Shown here piece by piece: positions 35,881 to 43,929 of a stretch of 64,000 bases of DNA (positions within the stretch are counted from its first letter, which is position 1; every line of letters begins with the position of its first letter). The stretch spans positions 34,234 through 98,233 of the forward strand of contig DDVI01000047.1 in the NCBI GenBank assembly GCA_002345205.1, given 5' to 3'. Source of the DNA: Bdellovibrionaceae bacterium UBA2316 (GTDB lineage: Bacteria > Bdellovibrionota > Bdellovibrionia > Bdellovibrionales > Bdellovibrionaceae). The position numbers and the translations under genes were made by a program. Below the pieces are notes generated by a model, which searched no databases, had not been told where the DNA came from, and saw nothing but the letters and a program-made list of their open reading frames with translations.

Positions 35881-36797
35881 TTACCGAATTTGACTCCGGC
35901 AAGGTGCAATTAATTTAAGTAAATTAGGCTGCGTGTTCATCCATCTTAAGAGTTCGTTCTTTGTTCTAACCGGCGCGTAATGGAGCGTAAGCTGAGCCCA
36001 TAAGTGCTGTTTTAGTTTAGCCGAAATCGGATGGGATGAATTTATTTGCGCATCTTTTCCTTTTACAAATAGGACCGGCAAACTCACTTGAGTAAAATCA
36101 ACATCACCACCTAATAAAAGAAATTCAGAAGGATCTTGGTTTGGATTACGAGTGATAAAGTTAAGAACTGCGTTTGAGTTTCTGCAAGTCTGATTCGACG
36201 AAAAATAGCCATTCTGCAAAAGGATCTCGTCAAAGCTATTAACCAAAGTCGCTAAAGTTTCATCGCGAAAATAAGCAAATAGTTCCGATCTTGCTATCCG
36301 CCTGTCCGTTGCCGAAAAATTACGATGATTCTGCTTTAAATACTCATCAAACTCGGTACTTAATAATTTAAGTAACGCGGCATCTGCTGGTTCTTTTGAC
36401 TTGGGTAACCAATCGAATTCCGCGTGCGATAGTTCATGAAAAATAGTACCCGAACGAACAGCCCAGACTGCGGGTTCCGAGTGCTCAAGCTCGGTGATTG
36501 TTTTAACCCGTCGCTTTGCTTTTCCATTCGCTTGAACATCAGCTATTGTGTATTCTGGTTTCAGAACCACCGTGTTCAAAATTCCATTGTACGTTGCGGC
36601 CGCATCCTGATTAATAACGCCCCAGGTTTCCAGAAGACTAGGCAATGCCAATTTTGTTTTATGAGTCTTCAGAACCCATTGCATAAACTGAGTATTAATT
36701 GGATATTTTTTTTGAAGCGAAATTAAAAATGGATCAAATGGCTCTGTATGTGCAAAACCACTTAACATCAAAATTGAAATAAAAAAAGAGTACGCAT
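35881..36797 (-). CDS. Secreted HExxH (zincin-like) protein with an apparent -1 frameshift in its signal peptide
   Basis: The main frame (35881-36771, 296 codons) carries HELSH inside SGTIFHELSHAEFD (about residues 108-120) and many aromatic/charged segments; no known peptidase family is recognised. The main frame has only a TTG/ATG without a ribosome site, cutting the signal peptide in half. A strong GGAGGGG and ATG (36795-36797) lie just upstream but one frame off: ATG CGT ACT CTT TTT TTA, with a stop soon after. A -1 slip at T TTT TTA joins the frames to give MRTLFLISILMLSGFA, a complete signal peptide. A one-base sequencing or mutational deletion in the T7 run would look the same. Confidence 0.7.
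36781..36787 (-). promoter_or_regulatory. Slippery heptamer U UUU UUA / T7 tract
   Basis: The T7 run on the minus strand is read in the ATG frame as CT-T TTT TTA, exactly the X XXY YYZ pattern used for -1 ribosomal frameshifting. The 0-frame stop (TGA) comes ten bases later. The run could also allow phase variation by slipped-strand mispairing. Confidence 0.5.
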
Positions 36798-36875
36798 GGA
36801 CCCCTCCAGCAATTTCAAGCTATCGCCTTAAAAATATCGTGACAACTCTATTTACGGCTGAATAGGATTTTGTTC

Positions 36876-37751
36876 ATGAAAAATATAGTAATAACAATTC
36901 TCGCTCTTATAGTAGGTAGTTCAATTTCTTATGGCTTCGCGGGAAGCCTCATGTATATGGAATATCAAAACGTCGCCGAAGGAAGCTTCAACGATATCAA
37001 AGAAACGGTTCCGGATCGTTTACCTGACAATGTCATTTTCCCTGGGAAACCCAAACAAGTTGCGCTTTTCTATGGTAAAGGCACATGGGGAACAGGTCGT
37101 AATCAACTTAAAAACTTTCTCTATAGCCACGGCCGCTCGTACAAAGTGATTTATGAAAAAGATATTTTGAACGGCTCGCTTAATAAAGGCGGCTTTCATA
37201 CTTTGATTATGCCCGGTGGAAAATCTTGGATTTATAATGAAAACTTAGGCGCTACCGGCGCGCAAGAAATTCTAAAATTCGTGAATGCGGGCGGTAACTA
37301 CATCGGTATTTGTGCCGGTGCATTTTACGCAACATCACATCGCCAAGGCCCTACGCCGACTCCGGTGAACTATGGAATCGGTTTACTTACAGGAATTGCA
37401 ATCGACGGTACGGCTTTAAAAATGACGCCGTTTAAAACGGGAATGTCAGACTATAAATTTCTTATCCCGAGCTTTAAAAACACGTACCGGACTCTTTTGT
37501 TAGGTGGACCGGCATTGTTATACACAGACGCTGAAGCTAAAGCGAAACGCATTCAAGTTTATTCCGTATTTGCTAAAGACTTACCTGCGATGATCGCTTT
37601 CGAATTTGGCAAAGGCCGCGTGTTTTTATCAGGACCACACTTAGAAGTGGAAGAAAGCCAGTCTATTATCGGTCTAAAATATCGTGACCCAGACAGTGAA
37701 TGGCCAATCGTTGAATACGTATTCGCTACTCATTTTAAAAACCCGCGCTAG
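36876..37751 (+). CDS. Secreted class I glutamine amidotransferase-fold protein (BPL_N-like)
   Basis: 291 residues from an ATG with TAGGAT upstream. After a signal peptide (MKNIVITILALIVGSSISYG) the fold of the biotin-protein ligase N-terminal / DJ-1-PfpI superfamily is visible: VALFYGKGTWGTGRNQLKNF, LIMPGGKSW and the nucleophile elbow GGNYIGICAGAFYATS with Cys146, then FGKGRVFLSGPHLEVEES with a His-Glu that could complete a triad. The substrate is unknown. It diverges from the HExxH gene, with 78 bp between their starts; both products are exported, so a shared role is possible. Confidence 0.8.
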   Translation: MKNIVITILALIVGSSISYGFAGSLMYMEYQNVAEGSFNDIKETVPDRLPDNVIFPGKPKQVALFYGKGTWGTGRNQLKNFLYSHGRSYKVIYEKDILNGSLNKGGFHTLIMPGGKSWIYNENLGATGAQEILKFVNAGGNYIGICAGAFYATSHRQGPTPTPVNYGIGLLTGIAIDGTALKMTPFKTGMSDYKFLIPSFKNTYRTLLLGGPALLYTDAEAKAKRIQVYSVFAKDLPAMIAFEFGKGRVFLSGPHLEVEESQSIIGLKYRDPDSEWPIVEYVFATHFKNPR

Positions 37752-37756
37752 CTTAT

Positions 37757-37793
37757 AAAAAAAACGTGGCTCGACAGCAACAGCTAGAGCCAC
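37757..37793 (-). terminator. Terminator-like hairpin facing the minus strand
   Basis: GTGGCTC (37766-37772) pairs with GAGCCAC (37787-37793) around a 14-base loop. A run of eight As precedes it on the plus strand, which reads as a T8 tail on the minus strand. No minus-strand gene lies to its right before 38 kb, so the transcript it would end is unknown. It lies just after the plus-strand gene ending at 37751 and could stabilise that mRNA end. Confidence 0.5.
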
Positions 37794-37952
37794 ATAGATC
37801 TGCTAGACCTTTGAATTGTATCATTTCAAGATTCGCTTTTCGCGAATTCATCTTTCAAAAAGTTCTTTGTTTGTTATCTGACTAAAATCTTTGGTTTTTA
37901 AAAAACAGAAATTATTGTTACTTAAAAAACTCATTAAAATAGCGAACCTAAC

Positions 37953-37986
37953 TAAAGTCCCCCGCTCTTTGGTCCGATGGACTTTA
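37953..37986 (+). promoter_or_regulatory. Inverted repeat and possible sigma-28 promoter upstream of a lipoprotein gene
   Basis: TAAAGTCC (37953-37960) and GGACTTTA (37979-37986) form a perfect 8-bp inverted repeat with an 18-base gap. TAAA is followed after 16 bases by TCCGATGG, five of eight matches to the FliA -10 GCCGATAA. The same TAAAGTCC octamer occurs upstream of flagellin. Confidence 0.4.
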
Positions 37987-38038
37987 TGAGTGTGAACCGC
38001 ATGTAACTTCTGAAGCACTTCAAAAAAAAGGATGAAAT

Positions 38039-38839
38039 ATGAATAGGAAGTTATACTCACGTATGCTCTTAGCCTCCACATTCGCATTTCTGATTCAATG
38101 CTCTCCCGGAGCATTCACATCAGATAATGCCCCGACTAACAGCGGTTCGAATAATTCGAGTTCAACTGGTGGTGGCGGAACCACAAGCCCTGACGACATG
38201 GCGGCTCGTCGCAAACAATTAGAAAAAGCAATCTCGGTTGCCAGCATGACGGGTTATTCAGAAACGAGCCCTCTTGCAAGCTCAACTATTCCCAATGTTG
38301 ACTTTGACCGCGCTAACGGAAACTTTGTGATCCGTGTGCCTATGTCATTGTTTGGCACGATTTCTAGTCTGAATGTCACATTCCCGGATTATCCAGGTAT
38401 GCGTTTATATGTAGATTATATTTCGTCTATGCCTTACACGACACTGGTCATTCCGGTGAAATATGTGCTGCGAAATGTCACGGAAGTAGCTGCTAAACTA
38501 CCAAATGGAAACCCCGTGCCTCTTTTTCCAGCGGGAGAACCTCCGTCGCGCGCGATCTCTTTGACTCCGGACAAAGAGCGAAAAGTCTATCTTTACCTGA
38601 GTGCCGAAGCCTTTGGTTTATTCGCAGAAACATCGTTTGATCCACTAGGCATGTTCAATGTAGGTGACGTAGCAATACAAGTTAACGATATGATGTTCAC
38701 AATAAAAGATAAAGCCGGCAATCCGATGGGTTACTTTACGTTTGTGGGCCAAAAAGCCCCGTTCAAGGGTGGTTTTTTCATTTCCCACAAAATTGATCCA
38801 AAATTAGGTAAGATTTTGGACGAGTACTACATCAATTAA
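38039..38839 (+). CDS. Probable lipoprotein of unknown function
   Basis: 266 residues. The signal peptide MNRKLYSRMLLASTFAFLIQ is followed by Cys21; Gln at -1 makes the lipobox unusual. A Ser/Gly/Thr/Asn-rich linker (about 30-50) precedes a folded domain with beta-type segments (NFVIRVPMSLFGTISSLNV, TTLVIPVKYVLRNVTEV, KVYLYLSAEAFGLFAET). No family recognised. AAGGA precedes the ATG. It has a possible sigma-28 promoter, so it could belong to the motility regulon. A single-gene unit. Confidence 0.7.
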   Translation: MNRKLYSRMLLASTFAFLIQCSPGAFTSDNAPTNSGSNNSSSTGGGGTTSPDDMAARRKQLEKAISVASMTGYSETSPLASSTIPNVDFDRANGNFVIRVPMSLFGTISSLNVTFPDYPGMRLYVDYISSMPYTTLVIPVKYVLRNVTEVAAKLPNGNPVPLFPAGEPPSRAISLTPDKERKVYLYLSAEAFGLFAETSFDPLGMFNVGDVAIQVNDMMFTIKDKAGNPMGYFTFVGQKAPFKGGFFISHKIDPKLGKILDEYYIN

Positions 38840-38979
38840 ATCGAATCTTAACAATAATTTAGCCAGTCCAATAGGTAAGGAATTAGGAAACTAATTCCTT
38901 GCCGTTAAAAAAAAGCTCCGTTAGCATCAGATTTGTAATTAAATAAACCGCATCGAAACGGACCTCGAAGGAGTTTTTT

Positions 38980-39498
38980 ATGGCTAAATCTAAAAAGAAA
39001 CCTGCAACTAAAAAAGCAGCACCAAAAGCAAAAAAGGCCGCAAAAGCCACAAAGAAAGCAGCGCCAAAAGCTAAAGCGACTAAAAAAGCAGCTCCAAAGA
39101 AAGCCGCTAAAGCTACTAAGGCTAAAGCACCTGCAAAAAAAGCAACAGCAAAAGCAGCAAAGAAAGCCGCTCCCAAAAAAGCAGCTAAAAAACCAGCTCC
39201 TGCTAAAAAAGAAAAAAAAGCAGCAGCGGCAGCCGCTGGCGTAGGAATGATGATCAGTGAAGAAACTGAAAAATCATTAGATGAATTAACATCTGAATTT
39301 GAAGATGATTCTGAAATGGAAACAGTAACTGGTTTAGATGATGAACCAACGGCTGAAGATGAAGATGACAACTGGGATGATTCTGAAGAGTCTGAAAAAT
39401 TCGAAGACATGGAAGAAAGCGATGACGACATTGCCGGCGACGATGACGAAGATTCAGACGATGAAGACGAAGATGACGGCGAAGAAGGTTACTTCTAA
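38980..39498 (+). CDS. Histone H1-like Lys/Ala-rich protein with a long acidic tail
   Basis: 172 residues. Residues 1-85 are almost only Lys, Ala, Pro and Thr in repeated KKAAPKA/KKA units, like eukaryotic histone H1 tails and bacterial H1-like proteins (Hc1/AlgP/PhaF type). Residues 95-172 are about half Asp/Glu, ending EDDGEEGYF. The basic part should bind DNA or RNA without sequence preference; the acidic tail may mask it or bind basic partners. GAAGGAG precedes the ATG. It is monocistronic with a strong terminator. The repeats make length changes likely between strains. Confidence 0.8.
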   Translation: MAKSKKKPATKKAAPKAKKAAKATKKAAPKAKATKKAAPKKAAKATKAKAPAKKATAKAAKKAAPKKAAKKPAPAKKEKKAAAAAAGVGMMISEETEKSLDELTSEFEDDSEMETVTGLDDEPTAEDEDDNWDDSEESEKFEDMEESDDDIAGDDDEDSDDEDEDDGEEGYF

Positions 39499-39546
39499 GC
39501 CCAACTGACAAGAGAAGAAGGTTACTTCTAAGCCCAGCTAACCAGC
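39481..39546 (+). repeat. 33-bp tandem duplication over the stop codon of the histone-like gene
   Basis: The 23-mer starting GAAGAAGGTTACTTCTAAGC is present at 39481-39503 and again at 39514-39536, period 33 bp. The copy carries the last five codons and the stop, so it is a recent duplication whose second copy is not translated. Confidence 0.85.
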
Positions 39547-39560
39547 ATTGAAAAATTTCA

Positions 39561-39590
39561 AAAGCCCACTTTCGAGTGGGCTTTTTTTTT
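39561..39590 (+). terminator. Terminator of the histone-like gene
   Basis: 9-bp stem AAGCCCACT / AGTGGGCTT with a TTCG loop followed by eight further Ts. The A-rich left side could also serve the convergent receptor gene. Confidence 0.92.
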
Positions 39591-39609
39591 ACTTGAAAGC
39601 AGTTCCCTA

Positions 39610-41469
39610 TTAGATACCTAATCTGACGCCTGCGAAATACTCTAAGCCCGGATTTCTGTAACCATAGCTTTCATCGTATTTTTCAGAAAGTAAATTCTGA
39701 CCACGGAAGTATAACGACATTTCTTCTAGAGACATTGATTGCGCAAAGCCCTCTGATAATTTGACGATATAACTAGTACTCAATGTTGCATAGCCCGGAA
39801 GACTTACCGTCTGCGTAGAACTTTTTGTATCATCGCGCGGGCCCCGAGCCACAAGTTCTAGATTCCAAGTCGATTGATCATCCTTTTTGCTGTACACGAG
39901 GCTGGCGCTTTGCAAAGGGCGGCGAACCAACCATTTACCAGTGTTGATATCACGTGGCTCCTGGTAAGCCATATTCAGCGTTAAACGCTGATCATATGTT
40001 AATCGATACGTGGCCGCGACCTCAACACCTTTAGTGATCGTTCGACCAACGTTATAGTATTGAAGCGGATTTCCGCGAGCGGCAATTAGATTTTCAATAT
40101 GAGTTTCAAATAATGTAATTGAAGTTTCAAACTCTTCGTCGATGACTTTATCATGACTTAACGAATAGGTTCTAGATGATTCGGGATTTAGCCCAGTGTT
40201 GCCCTTGTTCGAAAATAATTGATACAACGAAGGCAATCGATACCCGGTTGAATGTTCCAACTTGAACTCCCCGTACTGAACGCCGGCTTGATACGTATTC
40301 ACATCACGGAAGCTTAAGTCCGTATCATAGCGATACCCTGCTTGCACTGATAAATCACTAACCGGTAACCATTCTACTTTTGTAAATGTTCCCACCATTT
40401 CGTTAACTTGCTCGGCACGTTGAGTTTTGAACTCTTCGTATAACATGTATTCTTTTTGGAAACTCGTCCCCACATCCCACTTCCAATTTTCTTCATTCAA
40501 CAAACGAAATTCGGCGCGAACGGGAATCAGGAAGCTTTTATAGACTTGGTTATCTTCCGTTGAGCTGTACTGGTTCATTCCTTGATTATAGGTCCGCTTT
40601 GCATCTACAAAACCCACGGAAAGCAATGGTTTATACCAAACCGAATTATTTCTAAAAGCCGTTTGAAACTGATTTACTTCGCTCGACGTAATAAAGTCCA
40701 TAGTGTCGGCTGACTTGAAGTCATTGAACGAAAAGCCCGTTGGATTTTCATTACGATCTGTCGTATGCGAAAGTTTTACGTTAAATTGATAGTCGTCTCG
40801 ATACAAATATATAGCTTCTATGTTATCTTTACGACGCTTATATTTAAAATCGGAATTTTCAACCGGGCTTGGGGAATTCTGATATTGGTACTGACCGCGA
40901 AAGATGGCCATTGAATTTTCGGAAACTTTTTTATAAAAATCCCCACTGACTTCGCGATAGTCATTGACCCCACCCTGAAGATCCAGTCGATGATTTGTTT
41001 TCCAATCTTTAGGTAATGTATCGATTTTAATAACGGCACTTAGCGCCTGCCCTCCGTACCATACCGACTGACTACCCTTAATCACCGTAATTCGTTGAAC
41101 TGAATTTAAACTAATCGAATTTAAATTGAACGATCGCTGAATCGTAGAGGCATCATACACAGGAATATCATCAATCAAAATCAAAATCTGGCTCGAATCA
41201 CCGCCACGAACCAGCAACGAGTTCGGCTGGAATGCGGAATTAGTAATGTTAATATTTGCCTTTGTTGATAGCAAGGCCGACATATTCGGAGCCTTTGAAT
41301 CTTGAATTTCTTGCTCGTCAATTACAACCCGTGACGAAGTCGAAAATGAAGAGTCGTACACTTTGGTTTCGTATCTAGGTGTGGAATCTGGGTTTGCTAC
41401 CGTCGTAGTTTGTGCTGAAGTCGATGATATACCAGCGAATAGGACTATAAAAATTAAAATGTTTTTCAT
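39610..41469 (-). CDS. TonB-dependent outer-membrane receptor, BtuB-like
   Basis: About 619 residues. Signal peptide MKNILIFIVLFAGISSTSAQ, then a plug domain with the TonB-receptor motifs SSRVVIDEQEIQDSKAPNMS, NSLLVRGGDSSQILILIDDI and VQRITVIKGSQSVWYGGQAL, and a 22-strand barrel ending in an aromatic strand (LEYFAGVRLGI). The plug resembles BtuB/CirA-type receptors, so cobalamin or a siderophore is possible, but no transporter gene is adjacent to decide. The ATG at 41469 gives the signal peptide; a GTG one codon upstream is an alternative. No B12 riboswitch is evident in the 50 bp upstream. Confidence 0.9.
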   Translation of the reverse strand: MKNILIFIVLFAGISSTSAQTTTVANPDSTPRYETKVYDSSFSTSSRVVIDEQEIQDSKAPNMSALLSTKANINITNSAFQPNSLLVRGGDSSQILILIDDIPVYDASTIQRSFNLNSISLNSVQRITVIKGSQSVWYGGQALSAVIKIDTLPKDWKTNHRLDLQGGVNDYREVSGDFYKKVSENSMAIFRGQYQYQNSPSPVENSDFKYKRRKDNIEAIYLYRDDYQFNVKLSHTTDRNENPTGFSFNDFKSADTMDFITSSEVNQFQTAFRNNSVWYKPLLSVGFVDAKRTYNQGMNQYSSTEDNQVYKSFLIPVRAEFRLLNEENWKWDVGTSFQKEYMLYEEFKTQRAEQVNEMVGTFTKVEWLPVSDLSVQAGYRYDTDLSFRDVNTYQAGVQYGEFKLEHSTGYRLPSLYQLFSNKGNTGLNPESSRTYSLSHDKVIDEEFETSITLFETHIENLIAARGNPLQYYNVGRTITKGVEVAATYRLTYDQRLTLNMAYQEPRDINTGKWLVRRPLQSASLVYSKKDDQSTWNLELVARGPRDDTKSSTQTVSLPGYATLSTSYIVKLSEGFAQSMSLEEMSLYFRGQNLLSEKYDESYGYRNPGLEYFAGVRLGI

Positions 41470-41525
41470 CACCTGATTTTTAATCCAAAGACAGGCGAAT
41501 TCAACATTTGACTGCTAAATGAAAA

Positions 41526-42464
41526 CTAGTTGCCCTTATAGAGCTGTACAGTTGAGCCATTTATTTGCAAGCTCGGCTGTAAGGATTCTACTAGTTTGTT
41601 TGGAGAAAGCATCATCATTAAAGAAATATCTTTAAACGGAATCTCTTTTTCGGGAGTCACCGCCAGTTTTACTGAACGCGGATTGTTTACGAATTCCCGG
41701 AGTCCTGATGTGATTTCTGAGTCCCCATTTGTATTTGCAGGGTCACGATTGCTCTCCGCTCTTTTAGCGAGAGCCAAATACGATTCTAGGGGTACATTAT
41801 TCTTTTGAGCTAGTGTTTTAATATTGGCTACAAGAGAATTATCTACATACTCCACCGAAAATTCTTTTACTGAACTTTCGTTAAACTGTGACAGATCTTT
41901 TAAGTCAAACGCTTCGGGCAAAATAAAATCAGTCAAATGAGCGGTTACGCTAAGTTTGCCCATTTTAAAACCTTCGACGGAAAGTTCATTCAGATAGAAA
42001 TCCTTACTTTCCGATTTATAGTTATAATCGGAAACGACATTAAGGACTAGTTTCTGATAACCTAACTCTGCCAAAGCTTTTTGTAATCGGGGTGATAAGT
42101 ATTGGTCATTCAATTCTAAACTTTGGATAGCAATTTTCAATTTGGTTAAGTCATAAAGATCGATTTCACCTTGCGCAACGCCTATTGCTTCAGTTAAAGA
42201 CCAATTTGAAAAATCAACGTTGTTCGTAGATAGTACTTTGTCACCTTTATTTGTATTGATGGCTAAACCATTCACCCTAATTCTTAACGGAATATAGGAC
42301 AGACGGACATCCTCAAACGTTACTTCTAACCCATACTTAATGGCATTTTCCCGCACGTCACTCATGTAGGCTTGAAGGTGCTCTTGAATTAACTGGGGCA
42401 CAACGAAGTTTAAACTTAAAAATGCAGTAATTAAAAAACTAAGAACGATGACTTTGATTTTCAC
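41526..42464 (-). CDS. Membrane-anchored periplasmic protein of unknown function (AsmA/DUF748-like character)
   Basis: 312 residues from a GTG with GGAG upstream. One N-terminal membrane span (VIVLSFLITAFLSLNFVVPQ) is followed by repeated beta segments such as YGLEVTFEDVRLSYIPLRIR and LSVTAHLTDFILPEAF. This look, a bitopic anchor plus lipid-transfer-type beta strands, recalls AsmA-like proteins, but similarity is only by eye. It lies 56 bp upstream of the TonB receptor on the same strand and could share its transcript. Confidence 0.7.
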   Translation of the reverse strand: MKIKVIVLSFLITAFLSLNFVVPQLIQEHLQAYMSDVRENAIKYGLEVTFEDVRLSYIPLRIRVNGLAINTNKGDKVLSTNNVDFSNWSLTEAIGVAQGEIDLYDLTKLKIAIQSLELNDQYLSPRLQKALAELGYQKLVLNVVSDYNYKSESKDFYLNELSVEGFKMGKLSVTAHLTDFILPEAFDLKDLSQFNESSVKEFSVEYVDNSLVANIKTLAQKNNVPLESYLALAKRAESNRDPANTNGDSEITSGLREFVNNPRSVKLAVTPEKEIPFKDISLMMMLSPNKLVESLQPSLQINGSTVQLYKGN

Positions 42465-42569
42465 AAAATATCTCCACGCCGAGCAAGCTACTGGTTACCG
42501 ACTTCAGATCGGGAGATTGGTCCGAAAGATAAAGATGAATCGTGAAAAATAAAAAAATTTATTCTGTCT

Positions 42570-42603
42570 CAAAAAAAGAAAAAGGGCTTTTACTAAAGCC
42601 CTT
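42570..42603 (-). terminator. Terminator of the sigma-54 activator gene
   Basis: 9-bp stem AAGGGCTTT / AAAGCCCTT with a 4-base loop, followed on the minus strand by TTTCTTTTTTT. Confidence 0.88.
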
Positions 42604-42670
42604 GAAAACTGCTAACGTTCTGTTTTGTTTGGCCTGAATTTACGTTCAACTGGCCCGTTTCTGTAAAAGT

Positions 42671-43747
42671 TTATTTCATCGGTTTTGAATGTACCGCAAA
42701 CTTATCGAATTCACCGTATTCGTGAAGTTTATTGTACAAAGTCTTGATAGTAATACCTAGGCTGTTTGCCGCTTGCGTTTTATTACCGCTAAAGTGGCCA
42801 AGAGCTTTAAGGATGTACTTCTTTTCGATTTCATAAAGAGGGATGTTAGGATCGTACTCTAAGAAATCGATTTCAACCTCTGGGCTTTGGATATAGTCTG
42901 GTAGATCGCCGATTTCGATTTGGTGACCTTCAGACAGAATCTGTAAACGTTCACAAACGTTTTGTAATTCTCTGATATTTCCTGGCCAGTCATATTTCAT
43001 TAATAATTGCACCGCTTCTGTAGAAATAGTCTTCATTTTTCCGTATTGAGCTTGCGGAGATGAATTCATGAAATGCTGGATCAAAAGAGGAATGTCCTCT
43101 TTACGACGTCTTAAAGGTGGCGCATTTACTACGATCGTATTGATACGATAGAATAGATCTTCGCGGAAGTTACCTTTTTGCACTTCTTGATCTAGCTCTC
43201 TGTTTGTCGCAGAGATTAGACGAATATCGACCTTGATTGGGTCTTTACCGCCAACACGGAAGATTTCGCCTTCTTGGATAAAGCGTAAAAGTTTAGCTTG
43301 GATACCGTGAGACAATTCCCCGATTTCATCTAGGAAAAGTGTTCCACCGTTAGCCACTTCTGCTAAACCAATCTTACGTGTGTAAGCACCAGTGAATGAA
43401 CCTTTTTCGTGTCCAAACAATTCACTTTCAAGCAATGTTTCACGTAAAGCACCGCAGTTGATAGCAACAAACGGACGGCTCTTGCGAGTCGACTTTTCAT
43501 GTACCGCGCGAGCTAGTAATTCCTTACCAGTTCCAGACTCGCCTAATACTAATACGTTCGCATTAGAGGGAGCTACACGGTCGATCATCTTCATCAAGTT
43601 ACCCATTGCTTCTGATTGGTAAATGATAGAGCGAGTGATCAGCGCTTGAGCTGGTTTAGCCTGCTCAATAGGCTTGCCCCAAAGCACTTGGTTTTGGGAT
43701 TGGCTCGTCGGTAGGACCTGAGACGAGGAATTTGAATTATCGTTCAT
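42671..43747 (-). CDS. Sigma-54-dependent transcriptional activator lacking a receiver domain
   Basis: 358 residues. A short N-terminus (about 1-38, Ser/Gln-rich) replaces the usual sensor domain. The AAA+ core has Walker A GESGTGKE, the sigma-54 contact loop as GSFTGA, Walker B GGTLFLDEIGEL, and RLISATNRELDQEV with the sensor region. A Fis-type HTH follows (NKTQAANSLGITIKTLYNKL). Without a regulatory domain it may be constitutively active or controlled by a partner, as with PspF or FleQ-like proteins. GGCGGA precedes the ATG. It is divergent from the recombinase gene. Confidence 0.92.
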   Translation of the reverse strand: MNDNSNSSSQVLPTSQSQNQVLWGKPIEQAKPAQALITRSIIYQSEAMGNLMKMIDRVAPSNANVLVLGESGTGKELLARAVHEKSTRKSRPFVAINCGALRETLLESELFGHEKGSFTGAYTRKIGLAEVANGGTLFLDEIGELSHGIQAKLLRFIQEGEIFRVGGKDPIKVDIRLISATNRELDQEVQKGNFREDLFYRINTIVVNAPPLRRRKEDIPLLIQHFMNSSPQAQYGKMKTISTEAVQLLMKYDWPGNIRELQNVCERLQILSEGHQIEIGDLPDYIQSPEVEIDFLEYDPNIPLYEIEKKYILKALGHFSGNKTQAANSLGITIKTLYNKLHEYGEFDKFAVHSKPMK

Positions 43748-43808
43748 ACGTTCCGCCTTTGTGTGATAAATTCATTCCAGTATGTATTTTTTGGGTGAGG
43801 CATCCCGG

Positions 43809-43850
43809 GAGACGGCAACGTCTCAAAATGATGCAATGTCACTTACGCAT
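43809..43850 (-). other. Two hairpins in the leader of the sigma-54 activator
   Basis: GAGACG / CGTCTC with a GCAA-type tetraloop (43809-43824), next to GCAATG / CATTGC (about 43832-43852). They lie at the expected 5' end of the mRNA and could control stability or translation. Confidence 0.4.
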
Positions 43851-43853
43851 TGC

Positions 43854-43883
43854 GATATAGCCGAGGTTAAGTAATTTTTGCAA
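43854..43883 (-). promoter_or_regulatory. Promoter candidate for the sigma-54 activator
   Basis: Minus strand: TTGCAA (43878-43883), an 18-base spacer, TATATC (43854-43859). Four of six matches in each box. Confidence 0.45.
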
Positions 43884-43929
43884 GAAAATTTTTGCATGGT
43901 GTTATATAAAATTTAGGATATTTCAAAAA

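Noticed and set aside
37848..38114. 88-codon minus-strand frame
   Set aside because: It overlaps the start of the lipoprotein gene, lacks a ribosome site and has no domain pattern.
38883..39431. 182-codon antisense frame over the histone-like gene, rich in Ser, Ala and Phe
   Set aside because: It is the mirror of Lys/Ala repeats and the acidic tail; no ribosome site.
41470..41525. Cobalamin riboswitch before the BtuB-like receptor
   Set aside because: Only about 55 bp separate it from the upstream gene, too short, and no B12-box-like sequence is seen.
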